From AC-32 sp963717475 (GTDB lineage Bacteria; Actinomycetota; Thermoleophilia; Gaiellales; Gaiellaceae), in assembly GCA_963717475.1 (NCBI GenBank), contig OY970337.1, forward strand, positions 930,001-994,000: a stretch of DNA of 64,000 bases. The letters run 5' to 3'. Both the position numbers and the translations under genes were made by a program. The first letter of the stretch is position 1; each line of letters opens with the position of its first letter. The notes beneath the pieces are model-generated. The model saw nothing but the letters and a program-made list of their open reading frames with translations. It ran no database searches and was not told the DNA's origin. Below, one piece after another: positions 33,861 to 42,541 of the stretch.

Positions 33861-34927
33861 GGGATCCGCTCCACGTAGGCGCGGTGGGCGGCGACGAAGT
33901 CGGTGAGGGAGTCGCCTCCGAACTTGTCGCGCGCGGCCCGTGCGAGCTCGAACGCGACTGCGGCTTCGGCAACGACCGCCAGAGCTTCGACTGCGGCGAC
34001 GTCGCTTCGCTCGACGAGCGCCTCGCCGGCCTCGCCCGTCTCGAGGTCGACTGAGCGCAGCGGCCGCATCAACGTCGGCAGCGGCTTCATCGCGGCCCGC
34101 ACGACGACCGGCTCGCCGTTCGAGACGCCGCCTTCGATCCCACCCGCGCGGTTCGTCTCGCGGTAGAGGTTCCCGTCCGCGTCCGCGAGGATCTCGTCGT
34201 GCGCTTCGGAGCCGCGCTGCTCGGCGAGCTCGAAGCCGGCGCCGATCTCGACGCCCTTCACGGCCTGAATGCCCATCAGCGCGGCCGCGAGCCGCGCGTC
34301 GAGCCGGTCGTCCTTGGTCGCGTACGTGCCGAGCCCGGGCGGCACGCCGTGCGCGCGCACCTCGACGACGCCGCCGACCGTGTCGCGCTCGGCCCGCGCC
34401 TCGTCGATCCTCTGCTCGAGGGCCTCGGTGACGACCCGGCCGAGGACGTCGATCCCGATCTCCGCGAGGAGCGCCTTCGCGACCGAGCCCGCGGCGACGG
34501 CGACTGCGGTCTGCCGGGCAGAGGCCCGCTCCAGGGCGTCGCGCGCGTCGGCCAGCCCGTACTTGAGCGCGCCCGCGAGATCGGCGTGGCCCGGCCGGGG
34601 GAGCGTCACCGGCTTCGTGCCCTTCCCGGAGGCCTCACCCTCGGGCGGCCACGGGCTCATCCCCCAGGTCCAGTTCTTGTGGTCGCGGTTGCGGACGACG
34701 AGCGCGAGGGGCGTCCCGAGCGTCCGGCCGTGGCGGAGGCCGGCGAGCACCTCGACCTCGTCCTGCTCCAGCTTCTGCCGCGGGCTGCGGCCGTAGCCCT
34801 GCTGCCGCCGCGCGAGGTCAGCGTCGATCGCTGACTTGTCGAGGACGAGCCCCGCCGGGAGCCCGCTCACGATCGCGAGGAGCGCCGGCCCGTGCGACTC
34901 GCCCGCGGTCGTCAGCTCAAGCGCCAT
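33845..34927 (-). CDS. aroC: Chorismate synthase
   Basis: FMN-dependent last step of the shikimate pathway, from EPSP to chorismate. The 360-aa protein has the family patterns TTAGESHGPALLAIVSGLPAG, RQQGYGRSPRQKLEQD, SVAKALL and GGIEGGVSNGEPVVVRAAM. The ATG lies inside the end of aroE (11-nt overlap). Confidence 0.96.
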   Translation of the reverse strand: MALELTTAGESHGPALLAIVSGLPAGLVLDKSAIDADLARRQQGYGRSPRQKLEQDEVEVLAGLRHGRTLGTPLALVVRNRDHKNWTWGMSPWPPEGEASGKGTKPVTLPRPGHADLAGALKYGLADARDALERASARQTAVAVAAGSVAKALLAEIGIDVLGRVVTEALEQRIDEARAERDTVGGVVEVRAHGVPPGLGTYATKDDRLDARLAAALMGIQAVKGVEIGAGFELAEQRGSEAHDEILADADGNLYRETNRAGGIEGGVSNGEPVVVRAAMKPLPTLMRPLRSVDLETGEAGEALVERSDVAAVEALAVVAEAAVAFELARAARDKFGGDSLTDFVAAHRAYVERIPWRTR

Positions 34928-35627
34928 CGCCTAAGCCTAGGGCCGCCCGCATGACCTCGACAGGCGCTTCGACCCCCGTCCAGAGCCGGAACGAGGCCGC
35001 TCCCTGGCGAACGAGCGCTTCGAGACCGTCGACGACGACCCGGCAGCCCGCCGCCCGCGCCGCCTCGACCAGCGCCGTCGGGCTGCCGTCAGCGTTGTAG
35101 GCGAGGTCGACCACAGCCTGCTCCGCACGCGGCTCGACCAGAAGCTCGTCCCGCACCGGAGTCGCGTTGACGACGAGGTCGCAACCGGACGCGTCCGGGG
35201 GCCAGTCCCCCCGCCGGGAGAACTGACGCACCTCAGCAGAGAGCGCCGGCAGCAGCGCCTCGGCCGCGCCGCCCGCGCCGATCAGGCAGACACGCTCGGC
35301 CTCGATCCCGCGCACGATCTCCTGGTCGGTGTTGAAGCCGAGCAACCGCCCGTCCCGCAGAACGAGCGTGTTCACCGACTCGCCGTCCGCCTCGTCGCAG
35401 AGCGCGGCAACCGCCTGCTTGTGCGGAATGGTCACGTTCGCTCCCGCGAACCCGAGCGCAACGAGCCCGGCGACCGCCTGCTCCAACCCCTCCGGCGCGA
35501 CCTCGAGCGGCACGTACGCAAGATCGAGCGCCCGCGCCGCAAAGGCGGCGTTCTGCATCCGCGGCGAGAGCGACCCGTCCACGGGCCGGCCGAGCAGCCC
35601 GACCAACCGCGTGCCGCCCCCGATCAC
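34917..35627 (-). CDS. aroE: Shikimate dehydrogenase
   Basis: NADPH-dependent reduction of 3-dehydroshikimate. The 236-aa protein is shorter than the usual 270-290 aa. Shikimate-binding residues lie in GSLSPRMQNAAF and ANVTIPHKQAV (catalytic Lys); the cofactor domain has VCLIGAGGAAEALLPAL and VVNATPVR. GTG at 35627 overlaps the mltG stop (GTGA). It lies in the aroE-aroC-aroKB-aroQ block. Confidence 0.94.
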   Translation of the reverse strand: MIGGGTRLVGLLGRPVDGSLSPRMQNAAFAARALDLAYVPLEVAPEGLEQAVAGLVALGFAGANVTIPHKQAVAALCDEADGESVNTLVLRDGRLLGFNTDQEIVRGIEAERVCLIGAGGAAEALLPALSAEVRQFSRRGDWPPDASGCDLVVNATPVRDELLVEPRAEQAVVDLAYNADGSPTALVEAARAAGCRVVVDGLEALVRQGAASFRLWTGVEAPVEVMRAALGLGDGA

Positions 35628-36520
35628 GGATAGCCGTGCGCAGCCTTGTACGCGTTGAAAGCGTCGAGGCTCTGCGTGAAGAAGTGGTGCTTCTTGTCCG
35701 GCTTGCGCACGAAGTAGAGAAAGTTCACGTGCGCCGGGTGCGCGGCCGCCTGCAGCGAGGCGAGGCCGGGATTCCCGATCGGCGTCGGCGGCAGCCCGAA
35801 GTGGCCGCCGAGCGCACTCGTGTTGTACGGGCTCGCCGTCTCGAGCTGCGACTGGTGGATCGACTCCGTGGGCGGGATGTGCAGGCCGTAGCGCAGCGTC
35901 GCATCGATCCCGAGCTGCATGTGGTCGTGCAGGCGGTTGTAGATGACGGCCGAGACCAGCTGGCGCTCCTCGGGCGCGGCGGTCTCCTCCTCGACCATCG
36001 ACGCGATGATCAGCACGTCGTACGGCGTCAGGTTCTTCGAGCGCGCGTAGGCGAGGTTCAGCTGCGACCAGTTGCGCTGGAAGGCCTGCAGCTGGCGCTT
36101 CGCGAGCTGCGTCGAGGTCGTGCGGCCCGTGAAGTCGTACGTCGCCGGGAACAGGAAGCCTTCGAGCGGGTGCTTGCCGAAGCCGGGGATGAAGCGCGGC
36201 CGCTGCGTCGCGGCGAGGTAGGTCGAGGCCTTGAGCTTCGGCTTCCGTCCGCGCTCCTTCTGCGCGATCTTCGCGACCGCCGCCACCCGCTGGGCCATCT
36301 GCGCGCGCGTGAAGCCCTCGGGAAAGACGATCCGGAAGGGCTTCGGGGCCGCGACCGGGACGGTCGGCTGCGTCTTCGTGCCGTTGCCGCCCTTGACGCT
36401 CGCGACGATGAACCAGACCGCGGCGATCGCGGCCACGAGCAGCGCGAGCGCGGCGAGGCGCCGTCGGTAGACGACCGAGCGCGGCGTGCGGCGAGGTGGC
36501 CGCTGCCGCGGCGGCGTCAC
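35624..36520 (-). CDS. mltG: Endolytic murein transglycosylase MltG
   Basis: Membrane-anchored lytic transglycosylase that cuts nascent glycan strands. One N-terminal helix (LAALALLVAAIAAVWFIVAS) is followed by a LysM-like/YceG domain. The catalytic Glu lies in IIASMVEEETAAPEE, with YNRLHDHMQLGIDATLRYG and SPYNTS downstream. GTG at 36520 is preferred because it overlaps the ruvX stop as GTGA, the pattern used throughout this operon; GTG at 36541 is an alternative adding seven residues. Confidence 0.93.
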   Translation of the reverse strand: MTPPRQRPPRRTPRSVVYRRRLAALALLVAAIAAVWFIVASVKGGNGTKTQPTVPVAAPKPFRIVFPEGFTRAQMAQRVAAVAKIAQKERGRKPKLKASTYLAATQRPRFIPGFGKHPLEGFLFPATYDFTGRTTSTQLAKRQLQAFQRNWSQLNLAYARSKNLTPYDVLIIASMVEEETAAPEERQLVSAVIYNRLHDHMQLGIDATLRYGLHIPPTESIHQSQLETASPYNTSALGGHFGLPPTPIGNPGLASLQAAAHPAHVNFLYFVRKPDKKHHFFTQSLDAFNAYKAAHGYP

Positions 36521-36906
36521 TCCTTCGCTGCGCTCGACCACTCGAGATAGCTCGACAACAGGTGTGCGGCGGCCCGCGCATCGTCCGGCCCCGGCGCCGT
36601 CTGCGCGAGGCGCGTGGTGAAGCGCTCGTCGTAGCTCTCGACGGGCACGTCGACGACCGCCTTCAGCGCGTCGATGAACTCTTCAGTCTCGCGGGCCTGC
36701 TCGCCCCGCTCTCCGCGCAACGTCAACGGCAGGCCCACGACGACACGCTCGGCGTCTTCTTCCTGTACGAGCTCCGCGAGCCGCGCCAGCCCGGCCTCGC
36801 TGCCCGCACGCTCGACGATCTCGAGCGGCCGCGCGATCGTCCCTGAGGGATCCGAGACGGCGACACCGGTTCGCGCTCGGCCGAAGTCGAGGGCCAGCAC
36901 CTTCAC
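36517..36906 (-). CDS. ruvX: RuvX/YqgF family Holliday-junction resolvase-like protein
   Basis: A 129-aa RNase H-fold nuclease implicated in pre-16S rRNA processing and recombination. The first acidic residue is Asp7 in VLALDFGRARTGVAVSD, then VVVGLPLTLRGERGEQ and ESYDERFTTRLA. GTG start overlapping the alaS stop (GTGA). The alaS-ruvX-mltG order matches mycobacteria. Confidence 0.94.
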   Translation of the reverse strand: MKVLALDFGRARTGVAVSDPSGTIARPLEIVERAGSEAGLARLAELVQEEDAERVVVGLPLTLRGERGEQARETEEFIDALKAVVDVPVESYDERFTTRLAQTAPGPDDARAAAHLLSSYLEWSSAAKE

Positions 36907-39429
36907 GCGAGCGCCCGGCGCAGCGCCTCCTCCGCCTTCGCGAGGGCCTCGCCGAGCTTCTCGGGGTTCTTGCCTCCTGCACGCGCCATCGTCGGTCGCC
37001 CGCCGCCTCCGCCGCCGACCTCGGCCGCAGCTTCCTTGATCACGGCCACCGCGTCGAGCCGGCCCTCCAGGGAGCGGTCGAAGTTCGCGACGAGGTGCAC
37101 GCGCCCGTCCTCGTTCGAGCCGAGCACCACCGCGGCCGGCGCCCGCTCCTGCTTGATGCGGTCCGACTCGGCCAGTAGCGCTTCGCCGTCCACCCCGCTC
37201 GCGCGGCCGACGTAGACGTTCACGCCGCCGATCTCCTCCTCGCTGCTGGGCTCGACGCGCACCTCGACCTTCTCCTCGCGGCGGGGGCCTTGCTTGCGCG
37301 CGCGCTCGAGCTCCGCGCGCAGCTCGTCGACCTCGCGCGCCCGCGCGTGCAGGAGCGCGTAGGCCTCGCCCGAGGTCACGGCCTCGATTCGCCGCACGCC
37401 GGAGCCGACAGAGCTCTCCGACAGGATCGCGAACGGCCCGATCTCGGCGGTCGCGCGCACGTGCGTCCCCCCGCAGAGCTCGCGCGAGTAGCCGTCGATC
37501 TCGACGAGCCGCACTTCGTCACCATATTTCTCGCCGAAGAGCATCATCGCGCCGAGTCGCCGCGCTTCCGCGAGCGGAACGATGAACGCGCGCACCGGCA
37601 GGTTCTCGAAGACGCGCTCGTTGACCCGCCGCTCGACCTCTGCGCGCTCTTCGGAGGTCATGGCCTGCGGATGTGTGAAGTCGAAGCGCAGCTTGTCGGG
37701 CCGCACCGCGGAGCCCGCCTGCTTCGCATGCTCGCCGAGCACCTCCTGCAGCGCCTTGTGGAGAAGGTGGGTCGCAGTGTGGTTCGCCGTCGTCGGGAAG
37801 CGCACCACCCAGGGCACCACCGCGCGCACGCGCATCCCCTCGCGAAAGCCCTCACCCTCGAACGTCAGCACCTGGTCGTCGTCGGGCAGGCGCACCGCGG
37901 AGACGAGCTCCGCCCGCGACGCCCGTCTCCTCGTCCTCGATGAAGCCGGCGTCGGTCACCTGGCCGCCTCCCTCGGGATAGAAAGGCGAGGCCTCGAGCT
38001 TCGCCTGGAAGCGCCCGCCGCCGAGGTCCTCGTACGCCAGGATCGCCGTCAGCGACTCGGTTTTCTCGTAGCCGACGAACTCGCTCCGCTTGTCGCTGGA
38101 GACGCGCACGTCGACCGTCGCCGCGGTCTTGCGCGAGCGCTCGCGCTGCTCGGCCATCAGCCGGTTGAACTCGTCGACGTCGACCACGAGGCCCCGCTCG
38201 CGCGCGAGCTCCTCCGTCAGCTCGACCGGAAAGCCGTACGTGTCGTGCAGGCGGAAGGCGTCGTCGCCCGAGATCCCGTCGCCTCCCGCGACCTCTTCGA
38301 AGAGCTTCAGCCCGCGCGCGAGCGTCTCCGAGAAGCGCTCCTCCTCCGCGCTCAGCACCTGCCGGATCCTCTCGCCGTTCTCGCGCAGCTCCGGGTAGGC
38401 GTCGCCCGCCTGCTCGATCACGACCTCCGCGAGCCCGGCCAGGAACGGCGGCTCGAGCCCGATCCGCCCGGCCTGCTGCACCGCGCGCCGCACGATCCGC
38501 CGCATCACGTAGCCGCGGCCCTCGTTCGACGGAGCGATCCCGTCCGATGCGAGGAAGGTCATCCCGCGCCCGTGATCGGCGAGGATCCGGTGCGCCTTCG
38601 TCGCCTGGTCGCTCTCGCCGTACGCGACTCCCGAAGCGCCCGCGATCCAGCTCATGATCTCCTGGTAGCCGTCGGTGTCGTAGACGGAGTCGACCTGCTG
38701 CAGGATCCGCGCGCCGCGTTCGAGCCCGAGGCCGGTGTCGATGTTCTGCTTCGGCAGCGGCGTCAACGAGCCGTCCGCGTGCAGCTCGAACTCCATGAAG
38801 ACGAGGTTCCAGAACTCGAGGAAGCGCTCGCATTCGCAGCCGGGAGCGCACTCGGGCCGCCCGCAGCCGACGTCCTCGCCCCAGTCGTAGAACATCTCCG
38901 AGTCGGGCCCGCATGGCCCTGGCCCGCCGACCGACCAGAAGTTGTCGGCCCGCGGCAGCCGCGTGATGCGCTCGGGCGGCATGCCCTTCCGCTCCCAGTG
39001 CTCGATCGCGACCTCGTCCTCGCCGAGCCCGAGCTCCGGGTCGCCTGCGAAGACACTGCACCAGATCCGGTCCGGGTCGAGCTGCATGTGCTCGAACATG
39101 AACTCCCAGGCGAAGTCGATCGCGCCCTCCTTGAAGTACTCGCCGAACGAGAAGTTGCCGAGCATCTCGAAGAAGGTCAGGTGGTAGCCGTCGAGCCCGA
39201 CCACGTCGATGTCGGGCGTGCGGAAGACCTTCTGGACGGTCGTGGCGAGCGGCGCGGGCGGCTCCTCGAGCCCGAGGAAGAACGGCATGAGCGGCTGCAT
39301 CCCGGCGGAGACCAGGAGCGTCGAGCGGTCGTCGGCGCGCGGGACCAGCGACGCCGAGGGCAGGAAGACGTGCCCCTTGGACTCGTAGAACGCGCGGAAG
39401 CCCGCGCGCAGCTCGGCGGTGGTTCGCAC
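36903..39429 (-). CDS. alaS: Alanyl-tRNA synthetase, frameshifted mid-gene
   Basis: About 841 aa after correction. The class II catalytic domain has RAFYESKGHVFLPSASLVP, FRTPDIDVVGLDGYHLTFFE and MLGNFSFGEYFKEGAIDFAW. The editing domain has ANHTATHLLHKALQEVLG and ELCGGTHVRATAEIG, and the end has GGGGGGRPTMARAGG. The first 503 codons and the last 338 are in different frames. One extra base near 37920, within GGCGTCGCGGG, breaks the frame; without it the text reads ETGSRAELVSAVRLPDDD. 2527 nt is 3n+1. Because alaS is essential, an assembly error is far more likely than a real lesion. GTG start. Confidence 0.92.
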
Positions 39430-39454
39430 GGGCTCGATTCTACGGGCGCGTCTG

Positions 39455-40219
39455 TCAGGAACCGCTGACCGCGGACGCACCCTCGTCGGCGGCAATCTCG
39501 TCCCGGATCTTCTCGAGCGACCTGCGGATCAGCCGAGAGACGTGCATCTGGGAGATCCCCACCTGCTGCGCGATCTGCGACTGGGTGAGGCCCTCGAAGA
39601 AGCGCAGGTGCAGGATCTTGCGCTCGCGCTCGTCGAGGACGCGGAAGCCCGGCGCGAGCATCGCGAGGTTCTCGGAGATCTCGTAGCGCGGCTCCTCGGT
39701 GCCGAGCGACTCGAGCGGGTCGAGCTCGCCTTCTTCGTCCGAGCTCGCGCCGACCGAGAGCGAGAGCGACGTGTACGCGCGGCCGCTCTCGAGCGCTTCG
39801 AGCACCTCTTCGTCGGTGACCCCGGCCGCCTTGGCGAGCTCCGCGATCGTCGGCGAGCGACTGAGCTGCACCGTCAGCTCCTCGACATGGCGGGACAGCT
39901 GGATGTTGAGCTCCTGCAGGCCGCGGGGGACGCGCACCGACCAGCCGCGGTCGCGGAAGTGGCGCTTGATCTCGCCGATGATGTTCGGCGTCGCGTAGGT
40001 CGTGAGCTCGACGCCACGGTTGACGTCGAAGCGGTCAATCGCCTTGATCAGCCCGATCGCGCCGATCTGGACGAGGTCCTCGAGCTGCTCGCCGCGATAC
40101 GCGTAGCGCCGGGCGAGCGAGCGGACGAGCGACATGTACTGCTCGATCAGCTGCTCGCGGGCGGCGAGGTCGCCCTGCTCGTGGTAGCGGCGGAGAAGAG
40201 CCTTGTCGCTCTCCGGCAT
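39455..40219 (-). CDS. SigB/SigF-type RNA polymerase sigma factor
   Basis: A 254-aa group 3 sigma-70 factor. Region 2 is YMSLVRSLARRYAYRGEQLE, then DLVQIGAIGLIKAIDRFD and TYATPNIIGEIKRHFRDRGW; region 3 is VPRGLQELNIQLSRHVEEL. Region 4 has an HTH in TQSQIAQQVGISQMHVSRLI. Such factors control general stress or developmental responses. ATG overlaps the stop of the RsbW-like gene by one base, the usual anti-sigma/sigma pairing. It lies 25 bp upstream of alaS. Confidence 0.93.
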   Translation of the reverse strand: MPESDKALLRRYHEQGDLAAREQLIEQYMSLVRSLARRYAYRGEQLEDLVQIGAIGLIKAIDRFDVNRGVELTTYATPNIIGEIKRHFRDRGWSVRVPRGLQELNIQLSRHVEELTVQLSRSPTIAELAKAAGVTDEEVLEALESGRAYTSLSLSVGASSDEEGELDPLESLGTEEPRYEISENLAMLAPGFRVLDERERKILHLRFFEGLTQSQIAQQVGISQMHVSRLIRRSLEKIRDEIAADEGASAVSGS

Positions 40220-40590
40220 CAGACGGCCTCCATGTCCTTGCGGAGCTCGAGCCAGCCCTCGTCGTCGAGCGCGTAGCCGTCGACGACCGTGTCGAGGATC
40301 CGGCGCAGCGTCACGCCTTCGCCTGGCTCCCCTTCGAGCTCGGCGCGGACCGCGTCGACCGGCAGCGGCCCGACGCTCGCGCAAATCGCGCCCTCGTCGA
40401 TCTTCAGCTTGACGGTGATCTCGCCGTTCCTCGATGCCCGCTCGAGGACGGCGTCGAGCGCCGTCTCGAGGTCGTCGATGTGCTCGAAGGTGAGGTTGAG
40501 CCGCGCGGCGACGCCGCCGAGCACGATGTGCGCGACCCCGTGGAAGGGCTCCTCGCGCGGGATGGTGAGCTTGATCTCGTCTCCGGTCAT
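40219..40590 (-). CDS. Degenerate RsbW/SpoIIAB-like anti-sigma protein
   Basis: A 123-aa protein whose pattern FHGVAHIVLGGVAARLNLTF, then IDDLETALDAVLERA and VKLKIDEGAICASVG follows GHKL-type anti-sigma factors. However, the N-box Asn of ExxxN is absent, and no DxGxG nucleotide loop is seen. It may bind the adjacent sigma factor without ATP, or be regulated differently from RsbW. ATG overlaps the mnmA stop (ATGA), and its own stop overlaps the sigma gene. Confidence 0.75.
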   Translation of the reverse strand: MTGDEIKLTIPREEPFHGVAHIVLGGVAARLNLTFEHIDDLETALDAVLERASRNGEITVKLKIDEGAICASVGPLPVDAVRAELEGEPGEGVTLRRILDTVVDGYALDDEGWLELRKDMEAV

Positions 40591-41894
40591 GACGTGCTCT
40601 CTACAAACGGACGAACGGCGCTGGAGGTTTCGACAGGTTCGGGGCGGACGATGGTGCCGCAGCCTACGACAGTCCCGTCGCGGTCGTACAGGACCGCGGC
40701 CTGGCCCGGAGCGACGCCGTATGCCGGCTGCTCGAGCTCGAGCCGGAACCCGCCGTCGGCCGGCCGGACTCGCGCCGGAACCGCGGGCGACCGGTAGCGC
40801 AGCTTCGCCTCGGCGCGCTCGACGGGAACGTGAAGCGTGCCGCGGGCCTCGAGCTCGGTGACGGCAAGCGCGGCGCGCGGGCCGACGACGACGACGTTCT
40901 TCCGCGGCTCGCTCCGCAGCGCGTAGAGCGGCTCGCCGCTGGAGACGCCGAGGCCCTTTCGCTGGCCGGGTGTGAAGCGCCAGAAGCCGCCGTGCCGCCC
41001 CAGCTCGCGGCCGTCGGCATCGACGATCGCGCCGTCCCCGCCCGCCAGGCCGCGCCGCTCGAGGAAGTCGCGATAGTCGCCGCCGGCCAGGAAGCACGCC
41101 TCCTGGCTCTCGGAGCGGCGGGCCGCCTCCAGCCCGGCGCGCGCGGCCTCGGCCCTCGTCTCGTCCTTGGTCTGGCCGCCGAGCGGAAAGTCGATCCGGC
41201 CGAGAAAGCCCGGGTCGACCGAGGCGAGCATGTACGACTGGTCCTTGCGCTCGTCCGCCGCGCGCGCGAGCAAGCGCCGGCCTCCGCGCTCGACGATGCG
41301 CGCGTAGTGGCCGGTCGCGAGCCGCGCGGCGCCGGCGCGCTCGGCAAAGGCGATCAGCTCGTCGAAACGGAAGCTGCCGTTGCAGCGGATGCAGGGGTTC
41401 GGCGTCTCACCGGCCGCGTAGCCGTCGACGAACGGCGCCACGACCGCGGCGCGGAACTCCTCGCGTAGGTCGAGCGTCACGTGCGGCAACCCGCGCGCGT
41501 GGCACGTGGCCCGCGCGGCGAGGACGGCTTCCGGCGAGCAGCATGCGCGCTCGGCACTGGGGCCCCTCGGATCGAGCCAGAGGCGCAGTGTCACGCCGAT
41601 CGCATGCCGGCCCGCGCGAAGCAGCGCGACCGCGCTGTCGACGCCGCCGCTCATCGCGACGGCGACGCGCCTGGGATCGAGCTCGGCGCGGAAGACCGGC
41701 CCGAGCGCGTTCGCGAGCGCGTCGACGGCGAGCTCGTCGCCCCCCACGGCGGCAGCCTCGAGGAACGTCAGGCCGGCGAGCGGGCGGTCAAGCCCTTCCG
41801 CCTCGGCGCTGACGATCCGGTCCCCCTCGACCGCCAGGCGGACGAGCGCCCAACAGTCGTCGCGGGAGGCGTCTCCGGCGACCTCGACCATCAC
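40587..41894 (-). CDS. mnmA: tRNA-specific 2-thiouridylase MnmA with an N-terminal extension
   Basis: Catalyses 2-thiolation of U34 in tRNA-Lys, -Glu and -Gln. The PP-loop is VAVAMSGGVDSAVALL (SGGVDS at residues 82-87), and the catalytic cysteines are in TPNPCIRCNGSFRF and SESQEACFLAGG. The C-terminal barrel is intact (FTPGQRKGLGVSSGEPLY). Typical MnmA begins within about 10 residues of the PP-loop. Here about 75 extra residues precede it (CWALVRLAVEGDRIVSAEAE), loosely like a trimmed NifU/IscU scaffold fold. It is followed by the RsbW-like and sigma genes with ATGA coupling. Confidence 0.93.
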   Translation of the reverse strand: MMVEVAGDASRDDCWALVRLAVEGDRIVSAEAEGLDRPLAGLTFLEAAAVGGDELAVDALANALGPVFRAELDPRRVAVAMSGGVDSAVALLRAGRHAIGVTLRLWLDPRGPSAERACCSPEAVLAARATCHARGLPHVTLDLREEFRAAVVAPFVDGYAAGETPNPCIRCNGSFRFDELIAFAERAGAARLATGHYARIVERGGRRLLARAADERKDQSYMLASVDPGFLGRIDFPLGGQTKDETRAEAARAGLEAARRSESQEACFLAGGDYRDFLERRGLAGGDGAIVDADGRELGRHGGFWRFTPGQRKGLGVSSGEPLYALRSEPRKNVVVVGPRAALAVTELEARGTLHVPVERAEAKLRYRSPAVPARVRPADGGFRLELEQPAYGVAPGQAAVLYDRDGTVVGCGTIVRPEPVETSSAVRPFVESTS

Positions 41895-41911
41895 CCCAGG
41901 CTAGCTAGACG

Positions 41912-41944
41912 CAAAGCGAACGGGGGACCGAAGCCCCCCGCTCG
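41912..41944 (-). terminator. Intrinsic-terminator-like hairpin after the 6S-like RNA
   Basis: On the minus strand CGAGCGGGGG pairs with CCCCCGTTCG around a short GCTTCGGT loop, ten base pairs with one G-U, followed by TTTG. It lies directly after the structured RNA candidate and 18 bp before the mnmA start, so it could end that RNA or attenuate read-through into mnmA. Confidence 0.7.
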
Positions 41945-42106
41945 ATGCTCCACCCTGCCGTTGCCTGAGCCCGTTGCGAACCTGGACTAGCCAGGTGGGT
42001 GCCACGTCGCCTCCGGCACCAGGCCTCGGGTCGAACGAAGGCTCCCTCTGCATCGGTGTTGGTTCAACATGTGAGACCCAGACACGCACAGGGTCGAGCA
42101 CGACTC
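41945..42106 (-). ncRNA. ssrS: Candidate 6S-like structured RNA
   Basis: No coding frame fits this 215-bp gap, but the minus strand folds end to end. GUGCUC-G-ACCCUG (42102-42090) pairs with CAGGGU-G-GAGCAU. Inside it, UCUGGGUCU (42082-42074) pairs over nine positions with GGGCUCAGG (41972-41964). The middle is an open region, and the apex is a GGUGCC/GGCACC hairpin with a side hairpin ACCUGG/CCAGGU. Several pairs are G-U only on this strand, which fixes the direction. Closing stem, central bubble, long arm, a total near 195 nt and a strong terminator are the layout of 6S RNA. No conserved primary motif was verified, so another ncRNA is possible. Confidence 0.5.
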
Positions 42107-42109
42107 AGT

Positions 42110-42541
42110 CTAGCCGGGCGCCGTCCCGGCGAAGACCCAGCGGACCTTCTGCACCCCGTCGATGCCGAGCTTCTCGGCCAGCCTCGGGGTGAGCTCGAAC
42201 GTGCGCCCGGGCGGCACCGGCCGGTGCTCGATCACCTGCGTCAGGATCTGCGGGCTGTTGCCGAAGGCGAAATACAGCTTGACGCCGCACGGAAGGACGG
42301 AGCTGCCGACCCCGATCGTCCCCGGCTCGATCACGATGTCGCAGTTCGTCCGCCGCCCGTAGCGCGCCGGGGACGCGCCTGCGAGGCTCGTGCGCCACTG
42401 CCCGCCCTGAAGCGTGATCGGCTGGATGAGGCCGCGCGTCTTCGCCGAGCTTCCGTGCGACGTGAGCGCCAGCGAGACGATCGCCGCCAGGAGTGCGATC
42501 GCCGCGAGGGCGATCTCCCGCTGCGCGAGCGCCGGGCTCAT
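42110..42541 (-). CDS. Secreted RlpA-like/double-psi barrel protein
   Basis: A 143-aa protein with an N-terminal hydrophobic anchor or signal (IALAAIALLAAIVSLAL). The small domain reads TNCDIVIEPGTIGVGSSVLP then CGVKLYFAFGN, PVPPGRTFELTPRLAEKLGI and VQKVRWVFAG. The last part matches the ending of RlpA-like barrels (F-x-L-x-A-x-x-L, then V-x-x-V-x-W). Two Cys residues could form a disulfide. Its ATG overlaps the upstream Glu-Pro repeat gene (ATGA), so the two are co-translated. A cell-wall role is inferred. Confidence 0.7.
   Translation of the reverse strand: MSPALAQREIALAAIALLAAIVSLALTSHGSSAKTRGLIQPITLQGGQWRTSLAGASPARYGRRTNCDIVIEPGTIGVGSSVLPCGVKLYFAFGNSPQILTQVIEHRPVPPGRTFELTPRLAEKLGIDGVQKVRWVFAGTAPG

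Noticed and set aside
41945..42106. Structured RNA on the plus strand instead of the minus strand
   Set aside because: Several stem pairs are G-U on the minus strand and become A-C mismatches on the plus strand; the terminator tail also fits the minus strand.
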